Assembly (NCBI GenBank): GCA_003641345.1
Contig: QNAD01000025.1
Coordinates: 1-11,188 of the forward strand
Length of the DNA stretch: 11,188 bases
Direction: 5' to 3'
Source: Candidatus Zixiibacteriota bacterium
GTDB lineage: Bacteria; Zixibacteria; MSB-5A5; GN15; FEB-12
Shown here one piece after another: positions 1-7,170 of this stretch. The notes beneath the pieces are model-generated. The model did no database searches. It worked only from the letters and a program-made list of their open reading frames with translations, and was not told the origin of the DNA. Position numbers and translations under genes: made by a program. The first letter of the stretch is position 1. Every line of letters begins with the position of its first letter.

Positions 1-468
1 ATTTCTGAACTGCAAAATCTTCTTTTATCAGATATCGAATTTGAAGCAGGTTTTATTAAGGTAACCGGAAAAGGAAACAAACAACGACTTGTTCCATTAG
101 GTGAATTTTCTCGAAAAGCAATTGATGAGTACCTTAATCATGCTAAGACTAATACTTTAAGTGAGGGCAGTAAGTTGCTGATAGTCAACAATAAAGGCGA
201 GGCATTGTCGCGAGTAGGGTATTGGAAGATTATCAAAAAAAGAGTTATTGAGTCAGGAATTTCAAAAAAAGTATCACCTCATACTTTTCGCCATTCATTC
301 GCAACTCACCTTTTAGAGGGTGGAGCAGACTTAAGAATAGTGCAAGAAATGCTCGGTCATGCCGATATAAGTACAACACAAATTTATATGGAAATTGATC
401 GGGAATATATTGTTGCAGAACACAAAAAATATCATCCTAGAGAATTGGCAAGGACCAAAAGAAGGTGA
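1..468 (+). CDS. xerD: Tyrosine recombinase XerD, 3' part (5' end outside window)
   Basis: This is the C-terminal catalytic half of a tyrosine site-specific recombinase. With its XerC partner such an enzyme resolves chromosome dimers at dif in the cytoplasm. The window opens in frame at ISEL, directly after the place where the first catalytic Arg of the GLR-SEL motif normally sits, so that residue lies outside. In the 155 visible residues the rest of the active site is present: Lys24 (VTGKGNKQR), His94 and Arg97 (HTFRHSFATHLL), His120 (LGHADISTTQ) and the nucleophile Tyr129 (QIYME). The ending, IDREY...HKKYHPRE, resembles XerD of FCB bacteria more than XerC. The usual IYTHID is IYMEID here. 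The TGA stop at 466-468 lies inside the possible 5' end of the next gene, suggesting co-transcription. No att site, tRNA or phage gene is visible, so a housekeeping Xer role is preferred over an element integrase; XerC or another Xer paralogue remains possible. Confidence 0.85.
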   Translation: MSELQNLLLSDIEFEAGFIKVTGKGNKQRLVPLGEFSRKAIDEYLNHAKTNTLSEGSKLLIVNNKGEALSRVGYWKIIKKRVIESGISKKVSPHTFRHSFATHLLEGGADLRIVQEMLGHADISTTQIYMEIDREYIVAEHKKYHPRELARTKRR

Positions 469-1411
469 ATTAAAAGAGACAAAAAATTACCATTTTGCTA
501 TATTGCAGGAGGGTATCAGTTTAGAATTTTATTTTGAGAAATTTTTCCACGATAAAAAAGTAACTTTTCATAGAATTCATAACTTTGATTCACTTATTTC
601 TATTTGCCAGCGAAATCAGATTGATGCTATTGTGATTGGTTCTGATGATAATAAAGAAATAAATTTAGAATTAATTCATTCTATTAAGCAAAATATCTTT
701 TTATCCATTATACCGGTGATTTTATATCACCCAAATCCAGAGCAAAACCAAATAATAGCCGCTTATGAAAACGGAGTCGAAGAATTTATCCATGGTGAAT
801 GGGTTGATCGTTTGGTACAGGTTAGGATTGAGAAGGCTATTGAAAGAAACCGTCGGGATTTATCAATTAATGGTTCTACACAGCTTCCGGGAACAAATAT
901 AATCGAAGATGAAATTATGCGGCAGTTGGAAATGCAAGCAGAATTTGCTATATGCTATGCAGATTTGGATAACTTTAAGGCTTACAACGATTATTATGGG
1001 TATCATTATGGCGACAAAATAATCAGACTTACCTCGAAAATAATTCGTGATACGGTTTTTGATTTATGCAGGGAAGGTTTTGTCGGGCATATTGCTGGTG
1101 ATGATTTTATTTGTATTATCCCTATTGATTTAGTCGATGATATTTGTGGTCAGATTATTAAAACATTTGATACTTTGATCCCTTTTCGGTATAAACCGGA
1201 AGATAGAGAAAGAGGCATAATAACTTCGGTAAATAGAAAAGGTCAGATTGAAGAATTCCCGCTGTTGACCATATCAATAGCAGTTGTTATTAATTCCAAT
1301 GGAAAATTTGATCATGTTGGGGAGTTGTCGCATATGTTGGCTGATTTAAAAAAAGCGGTTAAAATGAAAGACGGTTCCAATTATATGATTGAACGCCGCC
1401 AAAAATATTAA
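395..1411 (+). CDS. Degenerate receiver + GGDEF-like (AGDDF) domain protein
   Basis: Probable cytoplasmic signalling protein related to diguanylate cyclases, which make c-di-GMP from two GTP. Residues about 31-135 have the alternating strand/helix pattern of a response-regulator receiver (NYHFAIL, DAIVIGS, IIPVILY, NGVEEFI), but the acidic pair, phospho-acceptor Asp and strand-5 Lys appear replaced by QE, G/S and G, so phosphorylation is unlikely. Residues about 160-335 are a GGDEF fold: degenerate LPGTN entry, the metal/GTP-binding stretch ADLDNFKAYND (Asp190), GYHYGD, and the signature as AGDDF (234-238). An RxxD inhibitory site is not seen. The start is unsettled. There is no in-frame ATG before the domain; TTG codons at 395, 410 and 413 are the options, all inside xerD, and the first receiver strand begins near 488, so a start after about 485 would break the fold. 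I give the longest form. Whether AGDDF is catalytic or only binds nucleotide cannot be told from sequence. The gene converges on the next with 13 bp between stops. Confidence 0.72.
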   Translation: MIGNILLQNTKNIILENWQGPKEGELKETKNYHFAILQEGISLEFYFEKFFHDKKVTFHRIHNFDSLISICQRNQIDAIVIGSDDNKEINLELIHSIKQNIFLSIIPVILYHPNPEQNQIIAAYENGVEEFIHGEWVDRLVQVRIEKAIERNRRDLSINGSTQLPGTNIIEDEIMRQLEMQAEFAICYADLDNFKAYNDYYGYHYGDKIIRLTSKIIRDTVFDLCREGFVGHIAGDDFICIIPIDLVDDICGQIIKTFDTLIPFRYKPEDRERGIITSVNRKGQIEEFPLLTISIAVVINSNGKFDHVGELSHMLADLKKAVKMKDGSNYMIERRQKY

Positions 1412-1424
1412 TTTACTTATAAAT

Positions 1425-3593
1425 CTATTTTTCTAAAACTCTACTCTTAAGCTCTAATGCGGGTGCAAAATACGGGCTAATTCTCAAACTTTTGTCCAGA
1501 TACTTCAACACCGAGTCAACCGCATTTCCTTTATCATAATAAGCTCTGCCTATACAGTAAGGAGCCTGAAATAATTGATGGTCCGACCTAAATGCTTTAT
1601 GCATTAAGTCTATGCCCTTGTCATAATTTTTATCAGATAATACAATCAAACCCCAATTAAGATAATTCTGTGCAGAAAGTTTTGTTTTTTGATTAGCTAT
1701 AGCAAACAATGAATCGCTTTTATGAATATTACCAGTAGATGCATAATATGTTGCAACACTAAGGAACGCATTCCCATTATTAGGAGCAACATTCATCGCC
1801 GCATCAAAAGCTAATTCTGCAGAATCAGATTGTTTAATCTTAATATAAGTATTAGCCATATTAATAAAATATCTGCTCTGCTCACTCAATTCAGCCGAGC
1901 TGGAATCAAATAAGGTTATTGCCATTTTATACATGTTGATTGCTGAATCCAGTTGACCTCGTTTGTCAAGTAACAAGCCGTAGTTGTTATAAGCCTTATA
2001 ATAATTTGGATCATTTTGAATTGCACGAAGATAATTAGTTTCAGCATTATTATATTTTCCAAGCAAGAATTGGGTATAGCCTAAATTATTTTGGAGCGGA
2101 GCAGAATATGAATATGCTCTGTCAGCTAAAATATACTTTTGTTCAGCATGAACATAATCTTTCATCTTAAAATATTTGATGCCTTCGTTTAAATAGCTTT
2201 GATATTCATTGGAATAGCCAAGCAGATACCATGTTCTGTTGACCAGAATAAACGGAATCAAAAACAGAAGAGCTATTATTATCCAATTTTTGAAATTATA
2301 TTTTTTTGATTTTTTTATTAGAGTATATATGCCTGCTACGGCAATAATAATCATGAAAGGTATCAACACTAAACGGTGGCGGGCAGTTACTAAAAAGAGA
2401 ATAATCGAAGGAATGTAAGTAATAATAAAAATATATATTGGTTGAAGTTCTTTTCTTTTTTTTCTGAGGACATAAATTCCCGCAAAGAAAAGAGGGATTA
2501 ATAATCCAAACGGAAACATCAAAAAATTCTCGATTTTCCATACTAATAACGAATAGAGAGATGATTTTTGTCTTTGAAAGTAGAGGTCAGAGTTGTCGCT
2601 ATTTTCGAATCCATTAAAAAGATAAACAGTTTTCTGCCAGAGAAGATCTCCAAACTTATTTGGGTTTTCAAGCATGAAGTTTATAGCTTTATTTGTCCAA
2701 AACGAAGATTGCTCAGTTTCATTTAGTTCTCGTCCGGCTTCTTTTTGGGCAGCTATTTTGGTGACATCTTGGAAATATTTCCAGTTTGTTAAATCTTGGT
2801 TGTCTATTTCAGGCATACGCATCGATAGCCCGCTGGCATCACTATTATTTCCAATATATAAATTAACACCGCCCTGAGATGAAATTAGAATAAATTCGCC
2901 TGTTACTATAAAGTTTCTGATAGTTATTGGTGCAATTATAATAATTACGCCTACTATCATTATAAGTGGGAGTTTAATTTTATGTGAAATTGATTTTCTT
3001 GATGGCATCTGCCAGAACAACCATAAAGCCAAAAAAGGAAGAACAATCAAAATGTTAGGTCTTGAAATAACAGCAAGTCCAAAAATTACCCCTGTTATAA
3101 GCCATGTTTTTAACGAACGGGAATCTTTATAAGCAATCAATCGAAACATTCCCCAAACTGTAAAAAATAGAAACAAAACAGGAATAAGAAACATTGTTTC
3201 ATAAAATATAATTGTCCCATAAAAGGCATAAATAAATCCGACAATAATAGCGACAGTTTTGTTAAACAGATAGTAACTCAATTTGTACAAAAACAGAACC
3301 GTTCCGCAGGCGATAAGAGTCTGTAATAGTTTACTATAAAAAATTGAACTGCCGGTCAGCTTGACTAAAATTGCAAGAAAATAAGGATATAAAGGAGCAC
3401 GGAAATATGCAGTGTCACCCAAAAATGATTTTTCGAGAATCTCGTGCGCCCATTGCCAGTGCCATAGTTCGTCAATTATTGGAACTTGAAAGCCGGCATC
3501 CTGACTTAGTTGGATAAGATATATTAATCTAACGACAAAAGTCGTAACAACTAATATCCAGAGCCATTTATCTTTTAAGTAACTATTCGACAT
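1425..3593 (-). CDS. GT39/ArnT-like membrane glycosyltransferase with C-terminal TPR array
   Basis: A 722-residue integral membrane protein. Residues 1 to about 457 are a GT-C glycosyltransferase of the ArnT/PMT (GT39) type, which transfers a sugar from a polyprenyl-phosphate carrier on the periplasmic face of the inner membrane. Supporting marks are a first membrane helix (about 10-29), the acidic pair Asp41-Glu42 at the start of the first outer loop (usual catalytic position), FRAPLYPYFLA (64-74), the amphipathic loop followed by many hydrophobic segments, SRPN (177-180), and the family block TIRNFIVTGEF...SSQGGVNLYIGNN (224-250). After the last hydrophobic segment (about 437-456), residues about 464-715 form some six or seven TPRs, for example NNLGYTQFLLGKYNNAETNY and NNYGLLLDKRGQLDSAINMY. 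The acceptor is unknown; the TPRs may recruit a protein partner. It lies 18 bp after the OPT gene, so it is probably translated from that mRNA. No good Shine-Dalgarno precedes ATG 3593 (AGGA is about 15 nt away). A plain O-antigen-type assignment is less likely. Confidence 0.85.
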   Translation of the reverse strand: MSNSYLKDKWLWILVVTTFVVRLIYLIQLSQDAGFQVPIIDELWHWQWAHEILEKSFLGDTAYFRAPLYPYFLAILVKLTGSSIFYSKLLQTLIACGTVLFLYKLSYYLFNKTVAIIVGFIYAFYGTIIFYETMFLIPVLFLFFTVWGMFRLIAYKDSRSLKTWLITGVIFGLAVISRPNILIVLPFLALWLFWQMPSRKSISHKIKLPLIMIVGVIIIIAPITIRNFIVTGEFILISSQGGVNLYIGNNSDASGLSMRMPEIDNQDLTNWKYFQDVTKIAAQKEAGRELNETEQSSFWTNKAINFMLENPNKFGDLLWQKTVYLFNGFENSDNSDLYFQRQKSSLYSLLVWKIENFLMFPFGLLIPLFFAGIYVLRKKRKELQPIYIFIITYIPSIILFLVTARHRLVLIPFMIIIAVAGIYTLIKKSKKYNFKNWIIIALLFLIPFILVNRTWYLLGYSNEYQSYLNEGIKYFKMKDYVHAEQKYILADRAYSYSAPLQNNLGYTQFLLGKYNNAETNYLRAIQNDPNYYKAYNNYGLLLDKRGQLDSAINMYKMAITLFDSSSAELSEQSRYFINMANTYIKIKQSDSAELAFDAAMNVAPNNGNAFLSVATYYASTGNIHKSDSLFAIANQKTKLSAQNYLNWGLIVLSDKNYDKGIDLMHKAFRSDHQLFQAPYCIGRAYYDKGNAVDSVLKYLDKSLRISPYFAPALELKSRVLEK

Positions 3594-3611
3594 TTATTAA
3601 ATATTTAGTCC

Positions 3612-5582
3612 TTACTTTTTAGATTTAAAACCACGATATGCCAAATGGGCTAATATTGCAGTCATTAAGGCAAACATTATCAATGATAGCCAGGGGCCGA
3701 ATGCACCGCTTAGGGTATTCATCATTCCTTCGTGACCATCATAAAAGTCAGCATAGTATGTCCATGAGCCTATCATAAATGCCACCAGAACACCTATCAA
3801 GGCATCACCTGCAACAAGTCCCGATGAAAACAAAACACCTTGTTCGTTATTCTTCTTTTCATCGTCTTTTTTGGAAATCTTTTTAATTAACATTGATATA
3901 AGCCCACCAGCCATAATTGGTGATGAAAGAGAAAGTGGCAGATACAAACCAATTGCAAAAGGAAGCGAAGAGATACCAAGTAGTTCCACGGCTAAAGCAA
4001 TAAAACCGCCAACAATTATTGGCGACCATGGAAGATTTTGATTCATTACTCCCTGTACTACTGTTGCCATAACATTTGCCTGAGGAGCTAAAAGCGGAGT
4101 TCTTCCCGTTGCTCCCTCAACAAAACCAAATGATTCGTTTAAAAAGTAAATTGTGAATCCCATTGCAATCGCAGGGAAAAACAAACCGATAAACTCAGTA
4201 AGCTGTTGCTTGATCGGTGTGGCACCTAACAAAAAGCCGGTTTTCAAATCCTGAGCAATATCACCGGACATACAGACTGCTATACAAACAATAGTTCCGA
4301 CCGACATGGCGGTGATCATTCCTTTTACGCCTGATACGCCAAAATAAAGAAGCAATAAACAGGTGACCAGTAAAGTTGCAATTGTCATTCCTGAGACAGG
4401 CGATGAAGATGAACCAACAATACCAACAATTCTTGCGGCAACTACTACAAAAAAGAAGCCAAACAAAACAGCAAGTACTACTCCAAGGAAATGAAGTTCT
4501 GTACCGGGGAGAATCCAGATAGCAATGATGACACCTAAAACTCCAAGCATTACCCATTTCATTGAGACATCTTTGTCGGTTCGAGGTACGTCTGAATTTT
4601 GTTGTTTTCCAGTTAACTGACCAAAACCTTTTTTGAACGAAGATATAATAATCGGGAAAGCTTTAATGAGTGATACAAAACCACCCAAAGCAACCGCGCC
4701 GACACCAAGATATTTTATGTAGTAATTTCTTAACTGTCCTGAATCCATTTCGTTAAGAGGAATGACACCGGGTGCAATAACAACTCCGGGAATTTGATCA
4801 CCAATAAAAGCAAGAAGAGGGCTAATCCCTAAATAACCTAAAACCGCTCCTCCCATCATCAGAGCCGCAATTCGAGGTCCGATAATATAACCGACACCTA
4901 AAAGTGCCGGAGTAGCATCAATACCTATTGTACCGCCTTTTAAAACCCCCTTGAAATCATAATTAACCGATTCAGACCAGGATTTCAGTAAATTCATGAA
5001 AATTTTATAAAGTGCACCAAACCCAATCCCTGCAAATACTAATTTTGCTTTACTGCCGCCTTCATCACCTGCTACAATAATTTCAGCACATGCAGTACCT
5101 TCGGGAAAAGCTAATTTGCCGTGTTCTTTATCTACCAGATATTTTCGCAGGGGAATCATTAGCAATATTCCCAAAGTACCACCCAACATTGACAACCAAA
5201 AGATTTGCATTTGGGAAACTTCATGAAAATATCCTGATGCGGCAAGTTGTTCGTTTGCTGACCAGATAAAGAATGCAGGAACAGTAAATATAATTCCTGC
5301 CGCCAGAGATTCACCTGCTGACCCGATTGTTTGAACGATATTGTTCTCTAAAACAGTTACTTTTTTAAAGAGTGTACGAAGAACTGCCATTGATATAACA
5401 GCCGCCGGTATCGAAGCAGAGACTGTCATCCCAAATTTTAAGCCCAAGTATGCGTTAGCTACTCCAAAAAGAACGGAAATAATAATTCCTAAAATAATCG
5501 CTTTCCATGTAACTTCAGCAATGTTTTGTTTTGCGTCAATTACCGGTTTAAAACTGTTTGAATTTTGTTCGACACCGCTCAC
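3612..5582 (-). CDS. OPT-family oligopeptide transporter
   Basis: A 656-residue polytopic inner-membrane carrier of the OPT family, whose members import small peptides or metal chelates, generally driven by protons. Family hallmarks occur along the whole length: NAYLGLKFGMTVSASIP (43-59), NNIVQTIGSAGESLAAG (80-96), FPEGTACAE (159-167), GSSSSPVSGMT (390-400), GDIAQDLKTGFLLGATP (440-456), LPFAIGLYLPLSLSSPI (540-556) and SGLVAGDALIGV (587-598). Length and about 14-16 hydrophobic segments are normal for the bacterial branch, and no break is visible. The start is GTG at 5582, supported by GGAGG on the minus strand (5591-5587) four bases upstream; no in-frame ATG precedes it. A TTGACA-N16-TAATTT promoter sits about 30 nt further upstream. 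It is the first gene of a likely two-gene unit with the GT39-TPR gene. The actual substrate cannot be read from sequence. Confidence 0.93.
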   Translation of the reverse strand: MSGVEQNSNSFKPVIDAKQNIAEVTWKAIILGIIISVLFGVANAYLGLKFGMTVSASIPAAVISMAVLRTLFKKVTVLENNIVQTIGSAGESLAAGIIFTVPAFFIWSANEQLAASGYFHEVSQMQIFWLSMLGGTLGILLMIPLRKYLVDKEHGKLAFPEGTACAEIIVAGDEGGSKAKLVFAGIGFGALYKIFMNLLKSWSESVNYDFKGVLKGGTIGIDATPALLGVGYIIGPRIAALMMGGAVLGYLGISPLLAFIGDQIPGVVIAPGVIPLNEMDSGQLRNYYIKYLGVGAVALGGFVSLIKAFPIIISSFKKGFGQLTGKQQNSDVPRTDKDVSMKWVMLGVLGVIIAIWILPGTELHFLGVVLAVLFGFFFVVVAARIVGIVGSSSSPVSGMTIATLLVTCLLLLYFGVSGVKGMITAMSVGTIVCIAVCMSGDIAQDLKTGFLLGATPIKQQLTEFIGLFFPAIAMGFTIYFLNESFGFVEGATGRTPLLAPQANVMATVVQGVMNQNLPWSPIIVGGFIALAVELLGISSLPFAIGLYLPLSLSSPIMAGGLISMLIKKISKKDDEKKNNEQGVLFSSGLVAGDALIGVLVAFMIGSWTYYADFYDGHEGMMNTLSGAFGPWLSLIMFALMTAILAHLAYRGFKSKK

Positions 5583-5586
5583 AATT

Positions 5587-5591
5587 CCTCC
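5587..5591 (-). promoter_or_regulatory. Shine-Dalgarno deciding the GTG start of the OPT gene
   Basis: Read on the minus strand, GGAGG (GGAGGAATT) stands four bases before the GTG at 5582. It supports a non-ATG start for a gene that has no in-frame ATG upstream. Confidence 0.75.
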
Positions 5592-5619
5592 AATACAAGT
5601 TTTTTTTACGTATTACCTA

Positions 5620-5647
5620 AAATTAGAGGAAAGTTAATATATGTCAA
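5620..5647 (-). promoter_or_regulatory. Probable sigma-70 promoter of the OPT-GT39 unit
   Basis: On the minus strand a perfect -35 hexamer TTGACA (5647-5642) is followed by 16 bases and TAATTT (5625-5620). Transcription would begin near 5613, leaving a leader of about 30 nt before the GTG start. The match and placement are good, but AT-rich sequence yields such matches by chance. Confidence 0.5.
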
Positions 5648-5897
5648 CTATTTACTATTTGATTCATGAAAATGCTTCAATTTTTATGTGATGCGATAAA
5701 AAACGCAGATTTTGCTTTCTTCGGAATTTGATGGGGATTGCATAATAAAAAAAATAAATAATAAAAAATTGTTGTTGTTTTGGAACTATAATACAGTTTT
5801 TTTTGTATAAAGATAAAATTGATAGGGTACTACGAATGTAAATCTTGTTAGTATTCTTGACGAATGTGATTAAGCTATTGTATCATAAAGAAATAAC

Positions 5898-5917
5898 TTG
5901 ACATAAAAGGATGTCAA
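5898..5917 (+). repeat. Inverted repeat overlapping the -35 box (possible operator)
   Basis: Perfect 7-bp arms TTGACAT (5898-5904) and ATGTCAA (5911-5917) are separated by six bases. The left arm contains the whole -35 hexamer and the right arm lies in the promoter spacer, which is where a dimeric repressor would bind. A 7-bp palindrome is not rare in 500 bp; only its position makes it notable. Confidence 0.35.
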
Positions 5918-5926
5918 ACGTATTTT
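5898..5926 (+). promoter_or_regulatory. Probable sigma-70 promoter of the Por-tagged protein gene
   Basis: TTGACA (5898-5903), exactly 17 bases, then TATTTT (5921-5926). This predicts a start near 5933 and a leader of about 154 nt to the TTG start at 6087. It is the best promoter match in the plus orientation of this intergenic region. Confidence 0.55.
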
Positions 5927-5930
5927 TATT

Positions 5931-6086
5931 GTAGGATTGGGCAATTCCTACAAACTTAATAGGATGAAAAGTAATTCGCAGTTGGGTATTCTTTCGATTT
6001 AATATTACGGAAAAAAACAGGTTTATAGTTTAATGACTATAAAACCATAACAGAAAACAAGGATTTCTACCGTAGGGAGGTGAATC
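5931..6086 (+). promoter_or_regulatory. Long hairpin-bearing 5' leader of the Por-tagged protein gene
   Basis: Two stems can be drawn. The first pairs GTAGGA (5931-5936) with TCCTAC (5946-5951), right at the predicted transcript start. The second pairs GGTTTATAGT (6020-6029) with ACTATAAAACC (6036-6046), ten base pairs with one bulged A and loop TTAATG. Neither is followed by a T-run, so they are not terminators. The segment TTCCTAC (5945-5951) can instead pair with GTAGGGA (6072-6078), which covers the left part of the ribosome site. No known riboswitch class is recognised. Confidence 0.35.
6074..6083 (+). promoter_or_regulatory. Very strong Shine-Dalgarno deciding a TTG start
   Basis: AGGGAGGTGA nearly matches the full complement of the 16S rRNA tail (AGGAGGTGA). 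GGAGG ends at 6080, six bases before TTG 6087, and no ATG is correctly placed, so this site fixes the unusual start. Confidence 0.85.
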
Positions 6087-6920
6087 TTGACGAAACGTTT
6101 TCACTTGATTGCGATTATTATCGTAATCTTAACAATACCATCGTTGGTATTTGCAGGTGCTCATAGTTTCGGAGCTACTAAGGTTATTGATAAAGGTGAT
6201 AATCAGATTGTCGTACCTTTAGAAATTACCAACAGAGCTAATCTGACAGCTCTTGATATTCCATTAAGTTTCTCAGAAGGAGTTACTTTAGAGGAAGTTA
6301 ACTTTGAGAACACCCGTGTTGACTATTTTGATTTAAAGATTGCTAATATTAACAACGAAGAGAATACAGTCATAATTGGTCTTTTACCGCAAATGTCACC
6401 GGTTCATAAGCCTGATCTTAAAGCAGGTTCTGGTGTGATTGCTAATTTGGTGTTTAAGGTCACTGATCCGGATATTACTGAGATTACAATTGAAGCAATA
6501 TCTACTGTGAACCCTAATCATCAATTGACATTTGTATATCATGAATTTGATGCTGATGGAACTCCCTCAAGCAACGCTATCACTAATAGTAGTGATAAAG
6601 GTGAGGTTGTGGAGTTCGAATCAATTACTCTTCAAGTTGCATCTAAAGAGATTCCGGACAATTATGCTTTAATGCAAAATTATCCTAATCCTTTTAACCC
6701 AGCAACAGACATTGCTTTTGCTTTGCCAGAAGCTGCTCATGTTAAGCTTTCAATTTACAACGTATTGGGACAGGAAGTCACAATTCTTCAGGATGACATG
6801 ATGGAAGCCGGACAACATGTGATTAATTGGGATGCACGAGATAGAGCCAGTGGCATCTATTTCTATCGTATCTCAACTGATAACTTCAATGAAACAAAGA
6901 AAATGATGTTATTGAAGTAA
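6087..6920 (+). CDS. Secreted cohesin-like protein with type IX (Por) sorting domain
   Basis: A 277-residue exported protein. Residues 1-23 are a classical signal peptide (MTKRFH, hydrophobic core, cleavage after VFA). Residues about 25-180 look like a cohesin-type beta-sandwich, with strand patterns such as QIVVPLEITNRANLTALDIP and an ending LKAGSGVIANLVFKV; no enzyme motif is seen. Residues about 190-277 are a type IX/Por C-terminal sorting domain: QNYPNPFNPATDIAFALP, VKLSIYNVLGQEV, AGQHVINWD, SGIYFYRI and the final KKMMLLK. This domain normally directs outer-membrane passage by the Por machinery and is removed, with the protein attached to the surface or released. The start is TTG 6087, chosen for its near-perfect Shine-Dalgarno. 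The gene stands alone, with its own promoter, a leader of about 154 nt and a strong terminator 63 bp after the stop. The sandwich may bind a partner, but no dockerin is in the window. Cohesin assignment is from strand pattern only; another Ig-like fold is possible. Confidence 0.88.
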   Translation: MTKRFHLIAIIIVILTIPSLVFAGAHSFGATKVIDKGDNQIVVPLEITNRANLTALDIPLSFSEGVTLEEVNFENTRVDYFDLKIANINNEENTVIIGLLPQMSPVHKPDLKAGSGVIANLVFKVTDPDITEITIEAISTVNPNHQLTFVYHEFDADGTPSSNAITNSSDKGEVVEFESITLQVASKEIPDNYALMQNYPNPFNPATDIAFALPEAAHVKLSIYNVLGQEVTILQDDMMEAGQHVINWDARDRASGIYFYRISTDNFNETKKMMLLK

Positions 6921-6982
6921 TTAGTTATTTTCAGGTTCGCCCAAACTTACGTTGAAGAAAATTCTTTTTAAATTTCGTCAGA

Positions 6983-7015
6983 AGCCTCTCACTTTTGTGA
7001 GGGGCTTTTATTTTT
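6983..7015 (+). terminator. Intrinsic terminator of the Por-tagged protein gene
   Basis: AGCCTCTCAC (6983-6992) pairs with GTGAGGGGCT (6997-7006), ten base pairs with one T-G wobble and loop TTTT, followed by TTTATTTTT. It is a textbook rho-independent terminator on the plus strand. Confidence 0.92.
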
Positions 7016-7143
7016 GTTTCAAATTATTTGTTAACTGTCAATAATTGCGAATATATGATGCAAACTTTGCGATTTACTGTTATGTCTCGTGGGGCAGTAA
7101 GTGTAAGATATTGAAATACATGAGATTAACATATTGAGTCAAA

Positions 7144-7161
7144 TTGGCATGATTTTTGTAT
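7144..7161 (+). promoter_or_regulatory. Sigma-54-like promoter in front of the candidate small RNA
   Basis: TTGGCATGATTTTTGTAT resembles the sigma-54 consensus TGGCACG-N4-TTGCW: the GG at 7146-7147 and the G at 7158 have the exact 12-base spacing. The second base of the -12 GC is T here, a real defect. The predicted start is near 7171. A sigma-70 reading is also possible, with -10 TATAAC at 7159-7164 and a poor -35 TTGAGT at 7134-7139 (19-base spacer), giving almost the same start. Confidence 0.35.
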
Positions 7162-7170
7162 AACAAATAA

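Larger units (their letters stand above)
5583..6086. other. 504-bp divergent intergenic region
   Basis: No convincing protein gene or known RNA gene is seen here. The left edge (to about 5647) holds the minus-strand promoter and ribosome site of the OPT gene. The middle (about 5650-5890) is very AT-rich and shows nothing I can name beyond A/T runs. The right part (5898-6086) holds the plus-strand promoter and a long hairpin-bearing leader of the Por-tagged protein gene; these are listed separately. Confidence 0.8.

Noticed and set aside
1..468. Recombinase as part of an integrative element
   Set aside because: Residues and C-terminus look like housekeeping XerD, and no att repeats, tRNA or phage/ICE genes are visible.
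4261..4557. Alternative-frame minus-strand frame inside the OPT gene
   Set aside because: It lies wholly within a well-supported transporter reading frame and encodes no recognisable protein.
5592..5610. Run of T residues (about 5600-5607) as a terminator
   Set aside because: No stable stem precedes it on either strand; it lies within the OPT leader.
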